A stretch of 64,000 nt of DNA from Alentia gelatinosa (taxonomy: Eukaryota > Annelida > Polychaeta > Phyllodocida > Polynoidae). The notes beneath the pieces are model-generated. The model made no database searches, had not been told where the DNA came from, and was given only the letters and a program-made list of their open reading frames with translations. The translations under genes and the position numbers were made by a program. The first letter of the stretch is position 1, and every line of letters starts with the position of its first letter. Below, one piece after another: positions 31,413 through 42,813 of the stretch. Where the stretch lies: positions 16,281,088-16,345,087 of the forward strand of contig OX465579.1 of assembly GCA_950022655.1 (NCBI GenBank), written 5' to 3'.

Positions 31413-31857
31413 AGTGATTGCTGATGGTAGCGACAGGGATACTCAATTCACAGTAGGAAGACATGGCTGAGGGATGCAATGTGCACATAACACTAGGGAC
31501 ATGTGCTGAAAGGTATTGTCAGGCCCGGTGTCCACCTACTACGATATGGCTCCGATATGGTCTACGATGCATCTCCCGATAAAAATTAAAATCGTGTCGG
31601 AAGGTCACCTAATATCGGGGCAGTTGACCACGTCTCTGCGATTAGACACCGATAAAAGCCCCATACAATGCGTGGTGAATTGGCATGTCTAGACATATGT
31701 CTACGATTTTGCACCTTCCCGATATGTCTCTGATATTTGCTTTTTGTATCGGTGCCATAGCGGTAGGTCTAAATTTCTATCGTAGTAGGTGGACGCCAGG
31801 CCTTACATAACACTGCCGAATGTGGCAGCAGTGAGGTATGTCTTAAGGGAGTGTTTG
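31413..31857. repeat. spacer of the inverted repeat
   Basis: Contains family A copy A7. The word TATGTCTTAAGGGAGT-followed segment at 31812-31855 is a direct repeat of 30783-30830, just outside the left arm. Confidence 0.7.
31522..31802. mobile_element. family A MITE, copy A7
   Basis: 281 bp, complete. TCA stands on the left and TTA on the right, so the left target has one substitution. It sits in the spacer of the inverted repeat. Confidence 0.88.
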
Positions 31858-32400
31858 CAATACAGGTGTTGCCGTTCAGCGCCGCCTAACGGTCCACTGT
31901 CTAGTTACGCGGCCGCTCGGACAAACACGGCTGAGGCCAGGCACATGCCCATAGAGCCACACAGTATCACACCTTAAGTGTGAACGGTGGTTCTGATTAC
32001 AGAAGTGTTGTTTTTCGACAGATTAAATTGTTAGAGCAAACTAGGGTATTGTATAAATGAGTCTGAGCTGTCTAAACTTTATAGTTGATAATTATCTTGG
32101 TTTTACCTTGGAAATAGATCAAGCATATTATAGCTAAGCCTGCCAATGTATTAGTGTGTATGCAGTTTTGGTGACCCTGTGTTATCTAAGGTATATCTAA
32201 TGAATCATTGAGGTGATATGCATGTATGATACATCAAATTGGAGCTGGAATACCATAGAATACGATGCAATCGCTGTTATTTCTATAGAAATAATGTGCA
32301 TGGGTATTATAAACGCATGACGCTTATACACTGAGTGTATACAATGCTAAAGTATACGTTGCCTAGGCTATGTTTGGCTTCAGGCATGGCGTAGCTAAGC
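31858..32400 (-). repeat. right arm of a 1.5-kb inverted repeat
   Basis: Reverse complement of 30881-31412, with one extra stretch near 31900-31965. The outer end is TTTGGCTTCAGGCATGGCGT followed by AGCTAAGC. Confidence 0.85.
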
Positions 32401-32770
32401 AAATGACGTGCGACAACATCCAGTGGAAAAAGGCCTATTGAATAGAAGAATTTATTCAAGTTTAAAGTCAAAGCTCGATCTGATCTCCTTTAAATTGCTA
32501 TATAATTTACGCAGCTTCGCCCTTAGAATTACAATGCTATACACACTTGATAGGATACGAGCTCTGACTGTAAACTTTCTTAAACCCATTTTCCAATGGC
32601 CAACTAATTGGTACTCGGATAATCGGAAGTAAAATAGGGGTAGGCTCAAGGTGTCCACGGGTTGGGCTCAAGGTTTCCACTTTTTCGCGCTGACAGGAGG
32701 CTCAAACTGTAAAAGGCTCAAGGCGTCCAATTCCCGGTATTGACTTGCGAAATGTGACAGAAACAAGGAA
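32401..32770. other. unassigned, with GGCTCAAGGTGTCCAC repeats
   Basis: GGCTCAAGGTGTCCACGGG, GGCTCAAGGTTTCCAC and GGCTCAAGGCGTCCA form a short three-fold repeat at 32643-32731. No gene. Confidence 0.5.
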
Positions 32771-32773
32771 TAA

Positions 32774-32895
32774 GGCCCGTTTCCATTGGCCGACGAAAAC
32801 GGTGTCGATTTTATGAGTTCTCCTTGTAGCTCATTTCCATTGTTTCTCAGCAGTGATATAGGTCCGCGGGTGTTTCCTGTCTGTGGATCGGTTAC
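32774..32895. mobile_element. family B element, truncated copy B3
   Basis: Starts GGCCCGTTTCCATTGGCCGA after TAA at 32771-32773. The right end is missing; the last recognisable word is GTGGATCGGTTACCG. Confidence 0.7.
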
Positions 32896-32971
32896 CGCCA
32901 AAATATTTCTATTTCTTAGAGAAAATTTAGCTTTGTCTCAATATCATCTATAGAATCTAGCAAATGATGAT

Positions 32972-33260
32972 TAGAAGGAAACCCACGAGATGAAAATAGC
33001 TTGGTCCGTACTCCACCGAGTTTGACTGCAGATTAATTCATGAAGGGAAGCTGAGTGAATTACTCTGCGGTCAAACGAGGTGGAGTGCAGACCAAGGTAT
33101 TTTCATCGAGTGGTTTTCTGATTTATTCTCACCCCGTGTAACATTATTTATTGATAAAATAAATCACCCAATTAGCCATTGAGTATTGGGTACATAAACT
33201 TCACGGCCGTGGAGTACGAGTTCCTAATGTTAAGCCTATGGAGAAAAATACCGGGGTGAA
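32972..33260. mobile_element. hairpin element with module, copy 3
   Basis: Hairpin arms CTTGGTCCGTACTCCACCGA and CGAGGTGGAGTGCAGACCAAG, then TTCTCACCCCGTGTAAC, the AATGTTAAGCCTATGG module at about 33228-33242, and CCGGGGTGAAAC. Confidence 0.75.
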
Positions 33261-33273
33261 ACAACTGAGGTTA

Positions 33274-33556
33274 GGCCTCGCGTCCACCTACTACGATAAA
33301 AATTTAGACCTACCGATATGGCACTGATACAAAAAGCAAATATCGGAGACATATCGGGAAGGTGCAACAATCGTAGACATATGTCTAGACATGCCAATCC
33401 ACCACGCATCGTATAGGGTTTTTATCGGTGCCTAATCGCAGAGACGTGGTCAACTGTCCTGATATTAGGTGACCTTCCGACGCGATTTTAATTATGTATC
33501 GGGATGTGCATCTTAGACCATATCGGAGCCATATCGTAGTAGGTGGACGCCGGGCC
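33274..33556. mobile_element. family A MITE, copy A8 (inverted)
   Basis: 283 bp, complete, TTA at both ends (33271-33273 and 33557-33559). Confidence 0.9.
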
Positions 33557-33559
33557 TTA

Positions 33560-33634
33560 CCCTCTGACTACAGTGGCTCTATCTTACCTGGCGGATAATG
33601 GTAAAACTAGCAATCACTCTGTGCCCTACAGGTT
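33560..33634. repeat. family T fragment, copy T2
   Basis: ATCTTACCTGGCGGATAATG and ACTAGCAATCACTCTGTGCC match the right end of T1 and T3. The remainder is missing, apparently cut by the A8 MITE. Confidence 0.55.
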
Positions 33635-34720
33635 TCCTCTATGATATCTAAACGCCCACCGAGGCGTCAGCTCACTGTGACAGAGTGCTGAATGTTTCAT
33701 CTCCTCCACAAGTTTAGCGCCAGTCAGACGACCCATCGACTGCCACATAAATACATCCACCTTTCAGGACTTGTCTGGATGGGGAGTGTTTGTGGCACCA
33801 GCTTCCATTCTTCACTGTAATGTGGAATAAGGGGAAGCTCGACGTCAGACCACTGTATCATACTGCCCGGCCGTAATAACCGTCCCCCGAGAGACGTTCT
33901 CCCCGCACACTTTATAATTGAGTGACACAACTTGTAAAGTGAAAGAACTGTATACAGAACTTGGTATTATCAATTTTAAAAAAAGGGATTTGATTATTCA
34001 TCCATCATTAGTCCAGCTTACTAATGCTGGTAGGCAGGTTTTTACATCATCAATATCAATATACAACTAAAAAGAAATGTTCAATGATAATACAGAATTT
34101 GAAGGACTATTAAACAGCTGCAAGCGTGATTGTATATTGATTCAATAAATTGTATATTGATTCACTGAAGATTCTTGACTGTAAAATATATAGAGGACAC
34201 TGTAATCCTCAATATGGAAAATAAATGCTGCTAATAAAATGAAATGCTATACAAGACCTTTGGGGGAATTTAGATAAATGAATTGAATTCAATAACTACA
34301 AAGCGAATAGCATTACATTTCAAGCAATTGTTCCGGGAATATGTATATCAAATTGAAGATGGTTAATTTAATGTACAATCGCCTATAACATTTGGGTTAT
34401 GCGAGGTTAGATTTTATTTTGCTTCGGAGGGAAAGTGGAATAGCGCAAAAAAGATAAAAGGAGAAATAATTTCGGGTAGATACCAATGGTTTTACTATGT
34501 CATATTTTCGTGATGATTTGTAATACTTCTTTGCAGATATAATAATATCTATTTGATGAACCCTACATAACGGTTTCCTATAGTGCCCACTGGAAAGGTA
34601 TGTTTAAAAAACATAAAAATCTAACCTCCAACTGAAGCAACACTTCTGGGACTTAACGACGTAAATGTCACTGCACTAAGTGTTCTGTTAAGATCCCCAA
34701 AAGGTTTCACCCCTTCCTTA
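33635..34720. other. no repeat recognised, mostly AT-rich
   Basis: A minus-strand frame at 33724-33930 (68 codons) is the only one with mixed amino-acid composition. It has no recognisable domain or clear splice sites. TTGTATATTGATTCA occurs twice at about 34130-34165. Confidence 0.4.
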
Positions 34721-35210
34721 GGTCACGGGGGTGGGACCGGAGACAAAGACTCTGCCCTCGCATTATTGTGACAGGGACACAGGCGTAGGGGATGGGAGAG
34801 GATGGGTAAAGAATGGGGTGAATCTTCAGTACAACGATATCATCGGAGCGATAAAAAAGCGAAGGTCAGGGGGCCTAGATAGGCGGGTGGGCAGGGCCCT
34901 TGAGGGGGTCCTCAGAAGGGGCCTCTACCCCCGCCCCCGCCCCCCACCGGTATCACCCTCTCCGCCCCATACACCCCCACAAGTTGGATCCAGGGAGACA
35001 TGGACCACTTGACCCACATCCGACACCGGAAATAACATACTATATTCACCTCTCCATCACAGGAGGGTTCCCTGAACCCGCATATTTATGTATGTGTATA
35101 TGTGTAGGCAAAACCTCCCGTGTCGTCAGTTTTGCTGAAAATGCTTGTTTTGCTGCCAAACTTACCTGGACATTGTATGATTCATAATACTGAATATCAT
35201 ATAAGGCACA
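34721..35210. other. GC-rich then mixed, unassigned
   Basis: A C-rich patch (CCCCCGCCCCCGCCCCCCAC) lies at about 34927-34950. Two overlapping short frames are composition-driven. Confidence 0.35.
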
Positions 35211-35440
35211 TTGCTATTGTTTTATGGAGGCGGCCATCTTGACCCCCATCCCCCCGACGTAAAGAAAACACCAGGTGACAGCTTCAGTTGATCTTATTTT
35301 GAAAAAGAATTGTTTGTAGGACACGAGGTCTTAGCCTCGTCTCACGATTATCTATAGATTATGACAGCAGAAAATAGGGGTTGTTATCTTACAATTTCCT
35401 TGCGGATGATGGCGAAAATACCAATCGCTCTGTGCCCTGT
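35211..35440. mobile_element. family T element, copy T3
   Basis: TATTGTTTTATGGAGGCGGC-CATCTTGACCCCCATCC at the left and TTGCGGATGATGGCGAAAAT-ACCAATCGCTCTGTGCCC at the right. An ACGAGGTCTTAGCCTCGT hairpin lies in the middle. Confidence 0.65.
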
Positions 35441-36055
35441 ACGAACTCATCGTTGGTATGTGTTGCTATAATTTCTTTCATATACACCTCATAACCTATC
35501 ATTGGTAAAAATTGATCGTCTACTAGGGAAACCATCTAAAACTTAATGACACGGTTATGAACTAAGTACGATAGAGTGGAGCTCACACCCCACCCGTACA
35601 TCGAAGAATATGATTAATTTTTTTTTTCTGTGCACGAGAGGGACCAAACGGAAAACCCGCCAAGACGAGCTTGGCTTATCTAAACAATATATTGTTTGAT
35701 TTGAACCTAATAAAACTCATTAAAAACCCTGAAAATTGTATAAATAGACATGCTGATATCGGTCGCATGATACCAAAATAAAGGGATGGTATGCACCCTC
35801 GGTATTGTACACATGGCTAGAGAAATAGTACTGAAAAGGATATAGATACGCTGCGTGCGTTTGGGAAAGAGACAGAGAGGGATGGTACCTAGGAGAGAGC
35901 GATAGATCACCTATATGAGTCGTCTGTTGCCCGTAAGTTGTAAGATCTACCGCCTCCACCTCTCCCTGAAGCAGCCTGCAATAAAGACATTCCATGCCAT
36001 TTACCCTCGACACTTATCATAGGCAGTTCTTGCCCCTCGCTTGGCTACACCGACT
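35441..36055. other. nothing recognised
   Basis: No repeat match or gene. Confidence 0.35.
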
Positions 36056-36058
36056 TAA

Positions 36059-36251
36059 GTCCTATTTCCATTGGCCGGCAAAAACGGTGTGAATTGTTTA
36101 TGTTCACCTAATAGCCCATTTCCATTGGTCATCACCGATATACAGTCATGAACCACCGACGGACCTTAGCACTGCTGAGGCAAAATGTAAATAGGCTATT
36201 AGGAGAACACCAAAAATCTAGATAGTTTTTGTCGGGCAATGGAAAGAGGCC
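36059..36251. mobile_element. family B element, short copy B4
   Basis: 193 bp with TAA at 36056-36058 and TTA at 36252-36254. Left TIR GTCCTATTTCCATTGGCCGG, right GGGCAATGGAAAGAGGCC. Confidence 0.8.
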
Positions 36252-36254
36252 TTA

Positions 36255-36709
36255 AGGGAGGATACCCACCTCGGCCTACCTCCTCAGGGGTGGGCCTCAC
36301 CTGGTGCTGCCCGCCACCCAGGTCGCTGTCACCTCCGGGCGGGGTAACCACCCATCAGAGCGGGTCGCTCGTTAACCTGCCCGGGTACACACTGCAGGAC
36401 CCTCTCCATGCTACGGGAGCCACGCCGCTAGATTCTAGACATTATTATCCACCTACCGTAAAACCCCGCTTATAAGCCGATTTTTCTTTAGGTATTTTGA
36501 AAAAAAGAGAATCGGCTTATAATTTTTTGACAAAGCTGGGGGTCGACTGATAACCGGGTTTTTTCAACATTTTTTTTTTTTTTAACCAAATTTGTCAGAT
36601 AGCATGTGATATCCTATATTGGTACAAACGTTCATTCAAACGATCATATTCTATACCGAAAATTCTACAAAATGATGTGAGTTGGGGGGGGGGGGGGGTG
36701 TAGCATACA
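36255..36709. repeat. CCGTAAAACCCCGCTTATAA hairpin and poly-G tract
   Basis: ACCGTAAAACCCCGCTTATA at 36459 is family-G-like and is followed by an imperfect hairpin (TTATAAGCCGATTTTTCTTT with AAAAAGAGAATCGGCTTATAA). A run of about 16 G lies at 36684-36699. The preceding 200 bases are GC-rich without a recognised feature. Confidence 0.5.
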
Positions 36710-37105
36710 GATATATCTACGGAATACAAAATGTCCATAGAAAACACTTAGGGAGTGGGTATGGACATACCCAGAGCATATAGATGTATCCGCCTAATAT
36801 AAAGTGTCCATAGAAAATACATATGGAGTGTGTATCACCATAGCTGTAGCATACCGGTATATCCAGCTTATGCAAAGTGTCCATAGAAAACACATAGCGA
36901 GTATCACCATACCCAGAGCATGCAGATATATCCACCTAATAGAAAGTGTCCATAGAAAACAGGGAGTGTGTATCACCATACTTGTAGCATACCAATTTAT
37001 CCACCCAATACATAGTGTCCATAGAAAATGTAAAGGAAGTGTGTATCACCATACCTTACATCTACCTATTACAAAGTGTCCATAGAAAACACATTTATGC
37101 AAAGT
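36710..37105 (-). repeat. family D satellite, about five units (inverted)
   Basis: Units carry AAAGTGTCCATAGAAAACAC, GGGAGTGTGTATCACCATA and TATCCACCTAATA, the reverse complement of the array at 11577-12377. Spacing is again about 74 bp. Confidence 0.8.
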
Positions 37106-37534
37106 GTGTATCACCATACCTGTAGCATACAGATACATCTACCTAATACAAGGTGTTTATAGAAAACACATCTCTATAGGGAGTGTGTATCACCATACCC
37201 AGAGCATACAGATATGCTGTATACTCCGGGCTGCAAAAACAGGTGCATATGATAAAATAGCGAGTATGAAAATAATAGTGTGTACCTAAATGAACTAATA
37301 TCGGTATACCACTTGTCAGGAAAAGGTGGATAAGATATTCTATATAAACTGGTTTCAGATAAAAGCGTTTCTAGACGTTTTAACTCGTATTGGCCTGATA
37401 CAACTGTGAGAGACTTTTCTAATGATTTTGGGATCTGACACATCAGAAATTGTAATGATGTTAGTGATGCTTTCTGTTTCATATTTTGCTGTTTTGTCTA
37501 TGGGTATTTCCCCCTCTGTCTATCCCGACCTTTA
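37106..37534. repeat. recent direct duplication, copy 1
   Basis: Starts at CACCATACCTGTAGCATACA, holds two family D units, ATACTCCGGGCTGCAAAAAC, a partial palindrome (AAACTGGTTTCAGATAAAAG), and ends CTCTGTCTATCCCGACC. It is repeated at 37817-38284 with few substitutions. Copy 1 lacks about 50 bp (GTGTGAGTGATGGCGTAGAT and onward) present in copy 2. Confidence 0.85.
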
Positions 37535-37816
37535 GGTCCGGCGTCCACCAACTACGATAGAATCGTAGACCTCCCGATATGGCACCGATACAAAATGTCA
37601 AAATCGGTGCCATATCGGGAAGGTGCAAAATCGTAGACATATGTCTAGACATGCCAATTCACCATGCATTGTATGGGGTTTTTATCGGTGTCTAATCGCA
37701 GAAACGTGGTCAACTGCCCCGATATTAGGTAACCTTCCGACGCGATTTTGATTTTTTAGCGGGAGGTGCATCGTAGGGCATATGGGTGCCATATCGTAGT
37801 AGGTGGACGCCGGGCC
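37535..37816. mobile_element. family A MITE, copy A9, at the junction of the duplication
   Basis: 282 bp. TTA on the left and TCA on the right. Left TIR GGTCCGGCGTCCACCAACTA. It separates the two copies of the duplicated segment. Confidence 0.88.
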
Positions 37817-38284
37817 TCACCATACCTGTAGCATACAGATACATCTACCTAATACAAGGTGTCTATAGAAAACACATCTCTATAGGGAGTGTGTATCAAC
37901 ATACCCAGAGCATACAGATATGTTGTATACTCCGGGCTGCAAAAACAGGTGCATATGATAAAATAGTGAGTATGAAAAAAATAGCGTGTACCTAAATGAA
38001 CTAATATCGGTATACCACTTGTCAGGAAAGGTGGATAAGATATTCTATATAAACTGGTTTCAGGTAAAAGCATTTCTAGACGTTTTAACTCGTATTGGCC
38101 TGATACAACTGTGAGGGTGTGAGTGATGGCGTAGATACTGATAAAACAGTCTGATAAAAAGACTTTTCTAATGATTTCGGGATCTGACACTTCGGAAATG
38201 GCAATAGTGCTAATGATGCTTTCAGTTCCATATTTCCCTGTTTGGTTTATGTGTATATTATTTCCCCCTCTCTCTATCCTGGCG
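37817..38284. repeat. recent direct duplication, copy 2
   Basis: Same order of words as copy 1, with AAAACAGGTGCATATGATAA and TAGACGTTTTAACTCGTATT unchanged. Confidence 0.85.
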
Positions 38285-38406
38285 TTTACATTAGACGGGC
38301 GGCGATTTATGAATTGCACCACCTGACGACTTTCGTAAAATGCTAGAAATTGTCTTGTGTAAATGCCATGCACGCAAAATAAACTATTTCCATCGTACTT
38401 CCAGGT

Positions 38407-38756
38407 TTGAAGATGTTTTTTTTGTTAAAATAAGATGAACCTTGATAGAAATTATGAAAAGTATGTGTATTTAGTATCAAATTAAAGCTCCTCATGCCAG
38501 GGATGCTTTCAATGTATAAACAGTATGAATCTGAAACCCTCGCGTATGCAGACACCCTGCATAAGCGGACATTTTGGCCCGGGACGGAGGGTGACCGCTT
38601 ACGCAGGGTTTCACTGTATGTCTAAAGCCCATTTAATGACACTTTTAAGCCATCTTTGATTCAGCAAAAAAATAAATAAATAAAAAAAATGAAAAAGCGC
38701 TCTCATCATATTTTTCATGGCTTGGTGATGAGAAACAAGTTTTTTTTTGAGTGGCC
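38407..38756. mobile_element. family X element, 5'-truncated copy X1
   Basis: Reverse complement of most of 45033-45450. It ends GAGAAACAAGTTTTTTTTTG followed by AGTGGCC, then TAA. It carries an embedded family G segment at 38545-38618 at the same internal position as in copy X2. The left end is missing. Confidence 0.75.
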
Positions 38757-39784
38757 TAACACCGCTATTTCCGGTTGTCTCAGGGCCCTATTCACCAACA
38801 TTCCTGCTTACAAGTCAAGGTAAAACCCCAAATCGCCCGCCACTATGACCTTGATGACATTTGTTGACCTTACCCGGTTGGGTCGCTACCGTCGACGGCC
38901 ATTCATCCGCAGTGCAGGGAAAGTTACGCTCTGATTGGTTGAGTGCTTGTCACCGCAATTACATCTATGGTGTTTTGTGGGTAACAAGCATGCGGTCACG
39001 TGGCCCTGTTGTCAGCACTCTCCAAACATAGGTCTAGCATGGCATGTAAAGTATACAAGTAAAGGCGCTAACTGTAGTCGATTAAAAGTTAGTGACTAAA
39101 TATGATTAGAAGATATGTTTTACAAAAACTTCCCTTGCAAATATTGATGTAGAGAACTACATGTACATGTATAGCTATCTAGACGAAAAGGGAAATCTTA
39201 AGTCAGTTTCAAGTTGTTTCATTGTTAAAGTTGTGCATTTTGAGATGCGGGTGAATTCGGTGTGAACACGAACCATTTTATATCTTTAGTATGGGGTTAG
39301 GCTTTGTCCAGTGACATTCAATTCCCTCATTTCAATTTGGATAAAATCGCTTTTCTTTTAATTCAACACAGCCTTTACAACACCAATTCACAAAGTGGTG
39401 CCTTGGTCTGTCCTACTAACAAAAGTAAAACATTTCAATTAAGGTTGATATTGAGAATACAATGGGCCAGAGTTCTGGAGTACTTCTAGTTACAAAGCCT
39501 GAGCATTTCCGTTTATCATACTGAAGGGTTTTTTTAAAGTCTAAATGGTGTAAAATTCACACACACAAAAACGAGACAGTGATTTTTTCTCACTTTGGTG
39601 TTACATTCAAATTATTGAATGAGGGTATCAACAAAGGTCACGACATTTCGTGCGATTTGTTCCACTTCTTCGGTTGTTTTTTTAAGCGTTTTATTTGTTT
39701 TCAATTTCTACAAAATTGCCCTCCAGGCAAATAGTGTAACTGGCCACAGTTATGAAATACATAAACTGTATTGACTGATTTCAG
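38757..39784. other. nothing recognised
   Basis: About 1 kb without repeat matches. A 61-codon frame at 39304 has no domain. It may be single-copy DNA. Confidence 0.35.
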
Positions 39785-39989
39785 ATACATGTTCATGAGC
39801 GTGGAATTATAAATAAATAACAATTAAAAGGTTTGGAATATATTCGGTCTATGGATCGTTTTCTGTGACCCACTTACACCCAGAGAGATGCCTCGACCAA
39901 TCAAAATGTCTGTACTAATGGTTGGCAGAGACTTGGAGCAGGAACCCGGAAACCAAACCCAAACTCTCTCTATGTGGTCAGATTGTCAG

Positions 39990-40410
39990 ATTGTCACTTG
40001 ACTTCGCCTTGATGACAATTGCTGCACATCCAAACTCGTGGAGTATTGTGTATTCCTATATACCTATGAGCGAACAACCTATGATTACCTAATGCTGCTG
40101 GCGGTGGAATAACTTTTGTTTACTGCCAAGGTTGACGTTTACTGCCCAGGTTGACGTTTACTGCCCAGGTTGACGTTCAGAGACGTTCGGTTTTTATCGA
40201 TATTATTATTGAAGGTATATAGGAATAGGGAAACCACGTACCGGTGGAAATAAGTCAAAGTTACTCGGTAAGGCTTAGAAAAATTACTGTCCGCGGCTAC
40301 GCCTTGGGCAGTAATCTTTCCAAGCCTTACCGAGTAACTTTGACTTATTTCCACCGAAACATACTTTCCCTCTATTCCTATGATTCTCGATCCAGTTCGA
40401 TGTAATTCAG
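39990..40410. mobile_element. foldback family Z, copy 3, split by family J
   Basis: CACTTGACTTCGCCTTGATG, CATCCAAACTCGTGGAGTAT at the left and ATGATTCTCGATCCAGTTCG at the right are adjacent in copy 1 (inverted). The intervening 40061-40382 is a family J foldback plus short repeats. Confidence 0.65.
40122..40382. mobile_element. foldback family J, copy J1, with 19-bp repeats
   Basis: TTTACTGCCCAGGTTGACG repeats three times (first CCAAGG, then CCCAGG) at about 40118-40175. A hairpin follows: AGGTATATAGGAATAGGGAA at 40213 pairs with CTATTCCTA at 40380, with AAAGTTACTCGGTAAGGCTT mirrored inside. The hairpin centre has TTGGGCAGTAAT, related to the 19-bp unit. Confidence 0.75.
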
Positions 40411-40469
40411 GATACCATGAAGTAAACACCTTATGTATAGAATGAGAGGTTCATATATCATGAGATAAT

Positions 40470-40545
40470 TGCCTAATTAGAAGGAAACTCACGAGGTGAA
40501 AATAACTTGGTCTGTACTCCGAGTTTGACGACGGAATAATTCACG
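40470..40545. repeat. hairpin-element fragment
   Basis: GAAGGAAACTCACGAGGTGA, AAATAACTTGGTCTGTACTC and CGAGTTTGAC match the left arm of the element at 32972-33260. Confidence 0.6.
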
Positions 40546-41045
40546 AAAAAAAAGAAAAAAAGAGGTTATTTTGAATGTAAAGGGTTCAAAGTTTGAATCT
40601 CGTAAAACAATTTTCATTCTTGTTACATGGTCCTCCCATTTTCCAGTTCACAGAATCCTGGCAACCATCCATCACTTAGTCCTCACACAATGCACCTAAA
40701 TAAAACCCCAGCGGTATAAAATCTCTTTCCTGGTGATTATTCCCAATCGTGCAGAAATAACAACCAATGAGCAACAGTCGGTTCATGGAATTCTGGGCGG
40801 CCTGCCACATCATGGCCTTGTTCGTGCACATGGTTACAGAAGCAGGACCGTTTAGATCAGCTTCCTTGCTTAATCATCTGTGATTCTAGGACAAATCCGT
40901 GTCCAAGTCGATAACGTGGACTGGATGTTAGGCCAGACAGGCGCCATCCGTCAAACCCAGGAGGATGTGGTCCACGTGGAGGCTGCACGGGGAATGTGTC
41001 AACACCACACAAAGCTTTTACTTTATTTCACTTCAACTATACGTG
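40546..41045. other. unassigned; possible exon-like frame
   Basis: At 40880-41074 a 64-codon frame begins just before a TTCTAG/GACAAATCC junction that resembles a splice acceptor. No domain or partner exon is recognisable, so it is not called as a gene. Confidence 0.25.
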
Positions 41046-41049
41046 TTAA

Positions 41050-41569
41050 AGGCATATACTACAGTTTGGCTTGAAAATTAAAACCCATATGGATTTCCTG
41101 AAAATTTACTAAATTGATCCACAAGTGTTGTGGAACACATATCTAATCTTAAACTCGGTGGTCACCATGCTAGTTTTTGATTTATAGATCAATATTATGA
41201 TAATTTTATATTAGAATATATAGAAATTCTAAAATGTATTTCATCACATAGTAAAACCCATGTCATTTTCCTCAAACTTTCACAGAATATAGTACCTATA
41301 TAGTACTACTTATTCAAGTTTTAAAAACCATAGGTCACCATCCTTGTTTTTGAAAGAATTGAAGAAAACCATATTTTTCAGTACATTTCCTATGTAAATC
41401 AAACGAATGTAAATTGGCCTATTTGACCTATTAAGTTTGGATAAACTGGACAAAATATCAAATTTGCTCATGTAGAATTAAAATGAGTCCCAAGAAACCA
41501 GTTTTAACTAATAATTGACAATATTTAAAAATCACCAGGTGGCGCCACTGTGAATTGTAGGATATGCCT
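41050..41569. mobile_element. family C element (TTAA-flanked), copy 2
   Basis: 520 bp, TTAA at 41046-41049 and 41570-41573. Termini AGGCATATACTACAGTTTGG and CAATTC-rich right end AATTGTAGGATATGCCT. The interior is AT-rich with no coding frame. Confidence 0.88.
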
Positions 41570-41573
41570 TTAA

Positions 41574-41771
41574 GGCCCGTTTCCATTGGCGGACAAAAAC
41601 GGTGTAGATAATTCTAATTCTGCTAATAGCCCATTTTCATTTTTCGTCAGCAGTGGTAAAGGTCTGTCTGTGGTTCTTAACTGTATATATATCGGTGATG
41701 GCCAATGGGAATGGGTTTTTAGGGGAGCTAAAAGGATCTACACCGTTTTTGTTCGCCAATGGAAACGGGCC
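41574..41771. mobile_element. family B element, short copy B5
   Basis: 198 bp. The left TIR GGCCCGTTTCCATTGGCGGA abuts the TTAA of the family C element, and the right end is CCAATGGAAACGGGCC followed by TTTA. It apparently inserted into the duplicated target of family C. Confidence 0.8.
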
Positions 41772-41929
41772 TTTAGTCGCCATGCACATGGACATCCTTG
41801 ATGTCTAGACAAGCCACTGATGATCTGAGCTTGTTTTGATTCCTCTTTCACATACCCATAGGGATGATGTACGCTTAGAGTTCCGCTTTCTTCTTTATGT
41901 GTGCTCTATGACGCTATAGCTGCCTTAGA

Positions 41930-42213
41930 ATATCAAGAGACGTCACGAGTATGAGTCTGAGTTTTTTTATGCCACGCATTTTGTTGGATCCATAATTTCA
42001 CGAGTCGAAGACGAGTGACGTTACGGAGCCAACAAAATGAGTGGCATAAATAAGCTCAAACTCAAACGAGTGGCGTCTAGATTTTATCCTACCCCGTTTC
42101 CATATTTTTTCAGTATCAGAAAGTAGTGGCATAAACAACACTTTATGTCACTACCCGTGACATAAACAAATCCCATGTTAAGCCTATGGCGTTTTTTATT
42201 AGGGGTAGGATAA
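41930..42213. mobile_element. family Q element, copy Q1
   Basis: 284 bp. A long hairpin (AGACGTCACGAG through GTGGCGTCT, inner arms CATTTTGTTGG and CCAACAAAATG) is followed by TTATCCTACCCCGTTTCC, the ATGTTAAGCCTATGGCG module and GGGGTAGGATAA. It is a close match to 62185-62467. Confidence 0.85.
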
Positions 42214-42462
42214 TGATCTATCCACGCTTATATTTCTTTATTCTACTGAAGTAAAGGCCATGCTACCATACTGGGGACTGAAAAGTATTTACTTTTGACT
42301 TGGTATGCAAAGTTTCTAATAATTCAGGCTCTAAAAAAGACACAAATTTGCAAAAAAAAGTTAGCATATTAAACCTAAGATTATGGGTTCTAATGTCATG
42401 TATATATTTGATTCATTTAGATTTTTTAATGTATTTCCCCAGGGAGCATTTGAATCCCCTTG
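42214..42462. other. nothing recognised
   Basis: AT-rich. Confidence 0.35.
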
Positions 42463-42635
42463 TTGATGTCTTGTCTGATCTCTGAAATCCTGGCCGCTGA
42501 TTGGTCAATCGCATATGATGTCATCTCACATCAGTCTGTCAGGACCATGGTGTAGTAATGGTACTTTACCGGGGTGATCGTTGAGTTTTTTTTTTATGTC
42601 ATTCCTATGGCTAAACTAGTACCAGGGGTGAGGAA
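42463..42635. repeat. family N repeat, copy N2
   Basis: GATGTCTTGTCTGATCTCTG through ATTCCTATGGCTAAACTAGT to ACCAGGGGTGAGG, paired with 16846-17008. Confidence 0.65.
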
Positions 42636-42649
42636 CACCCTGTTGAAAG

Positions 42650-42813
42650 GTGAGAAGGAAACTATGTTATGGGGAGAGAAAGACAAAGTTACAAGGCTCA
42701 GAATAATAACTACCCAAAGCCTTCGTAGCAGGCAGTAATTTGTCCAAGCCTTGCCAAGTAACTTTGACTTTCTCTCTCCGGAAACTTGGTTTCCCTATTC
42801 CTATATACCTTCA
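42650..42813. mobile_element. foldback family J, copy J2
   Basis: Imperfect hairpin: GAAACTATGTTATGGGGAGA against TCTCTCTCCGGAAACTTGGT. The right end is CCCTATTCCTATATACCTT. The left end is degenerate. Confidence 0.65.

Noticed and set aside
33724..33930. 68-codon minus frame as an exon
   Set aside because: Composition looks protein-like, but there is no domain, no convincing splice signals and no neighbouring exon.
40880..41074. 64-codon frame after a splice-acceptor-like TTCTAG
   Set aside because: One weak signal only; the frame ends inside the family C element.
41930..42213. Family Q as a Helitron-type element
   Set aside because: AAT flanks place an A and a T at the borders, but there is no CTRR 3' end and the element has matching TTATCCTACCCC ends that argue for a TIR mechanism.
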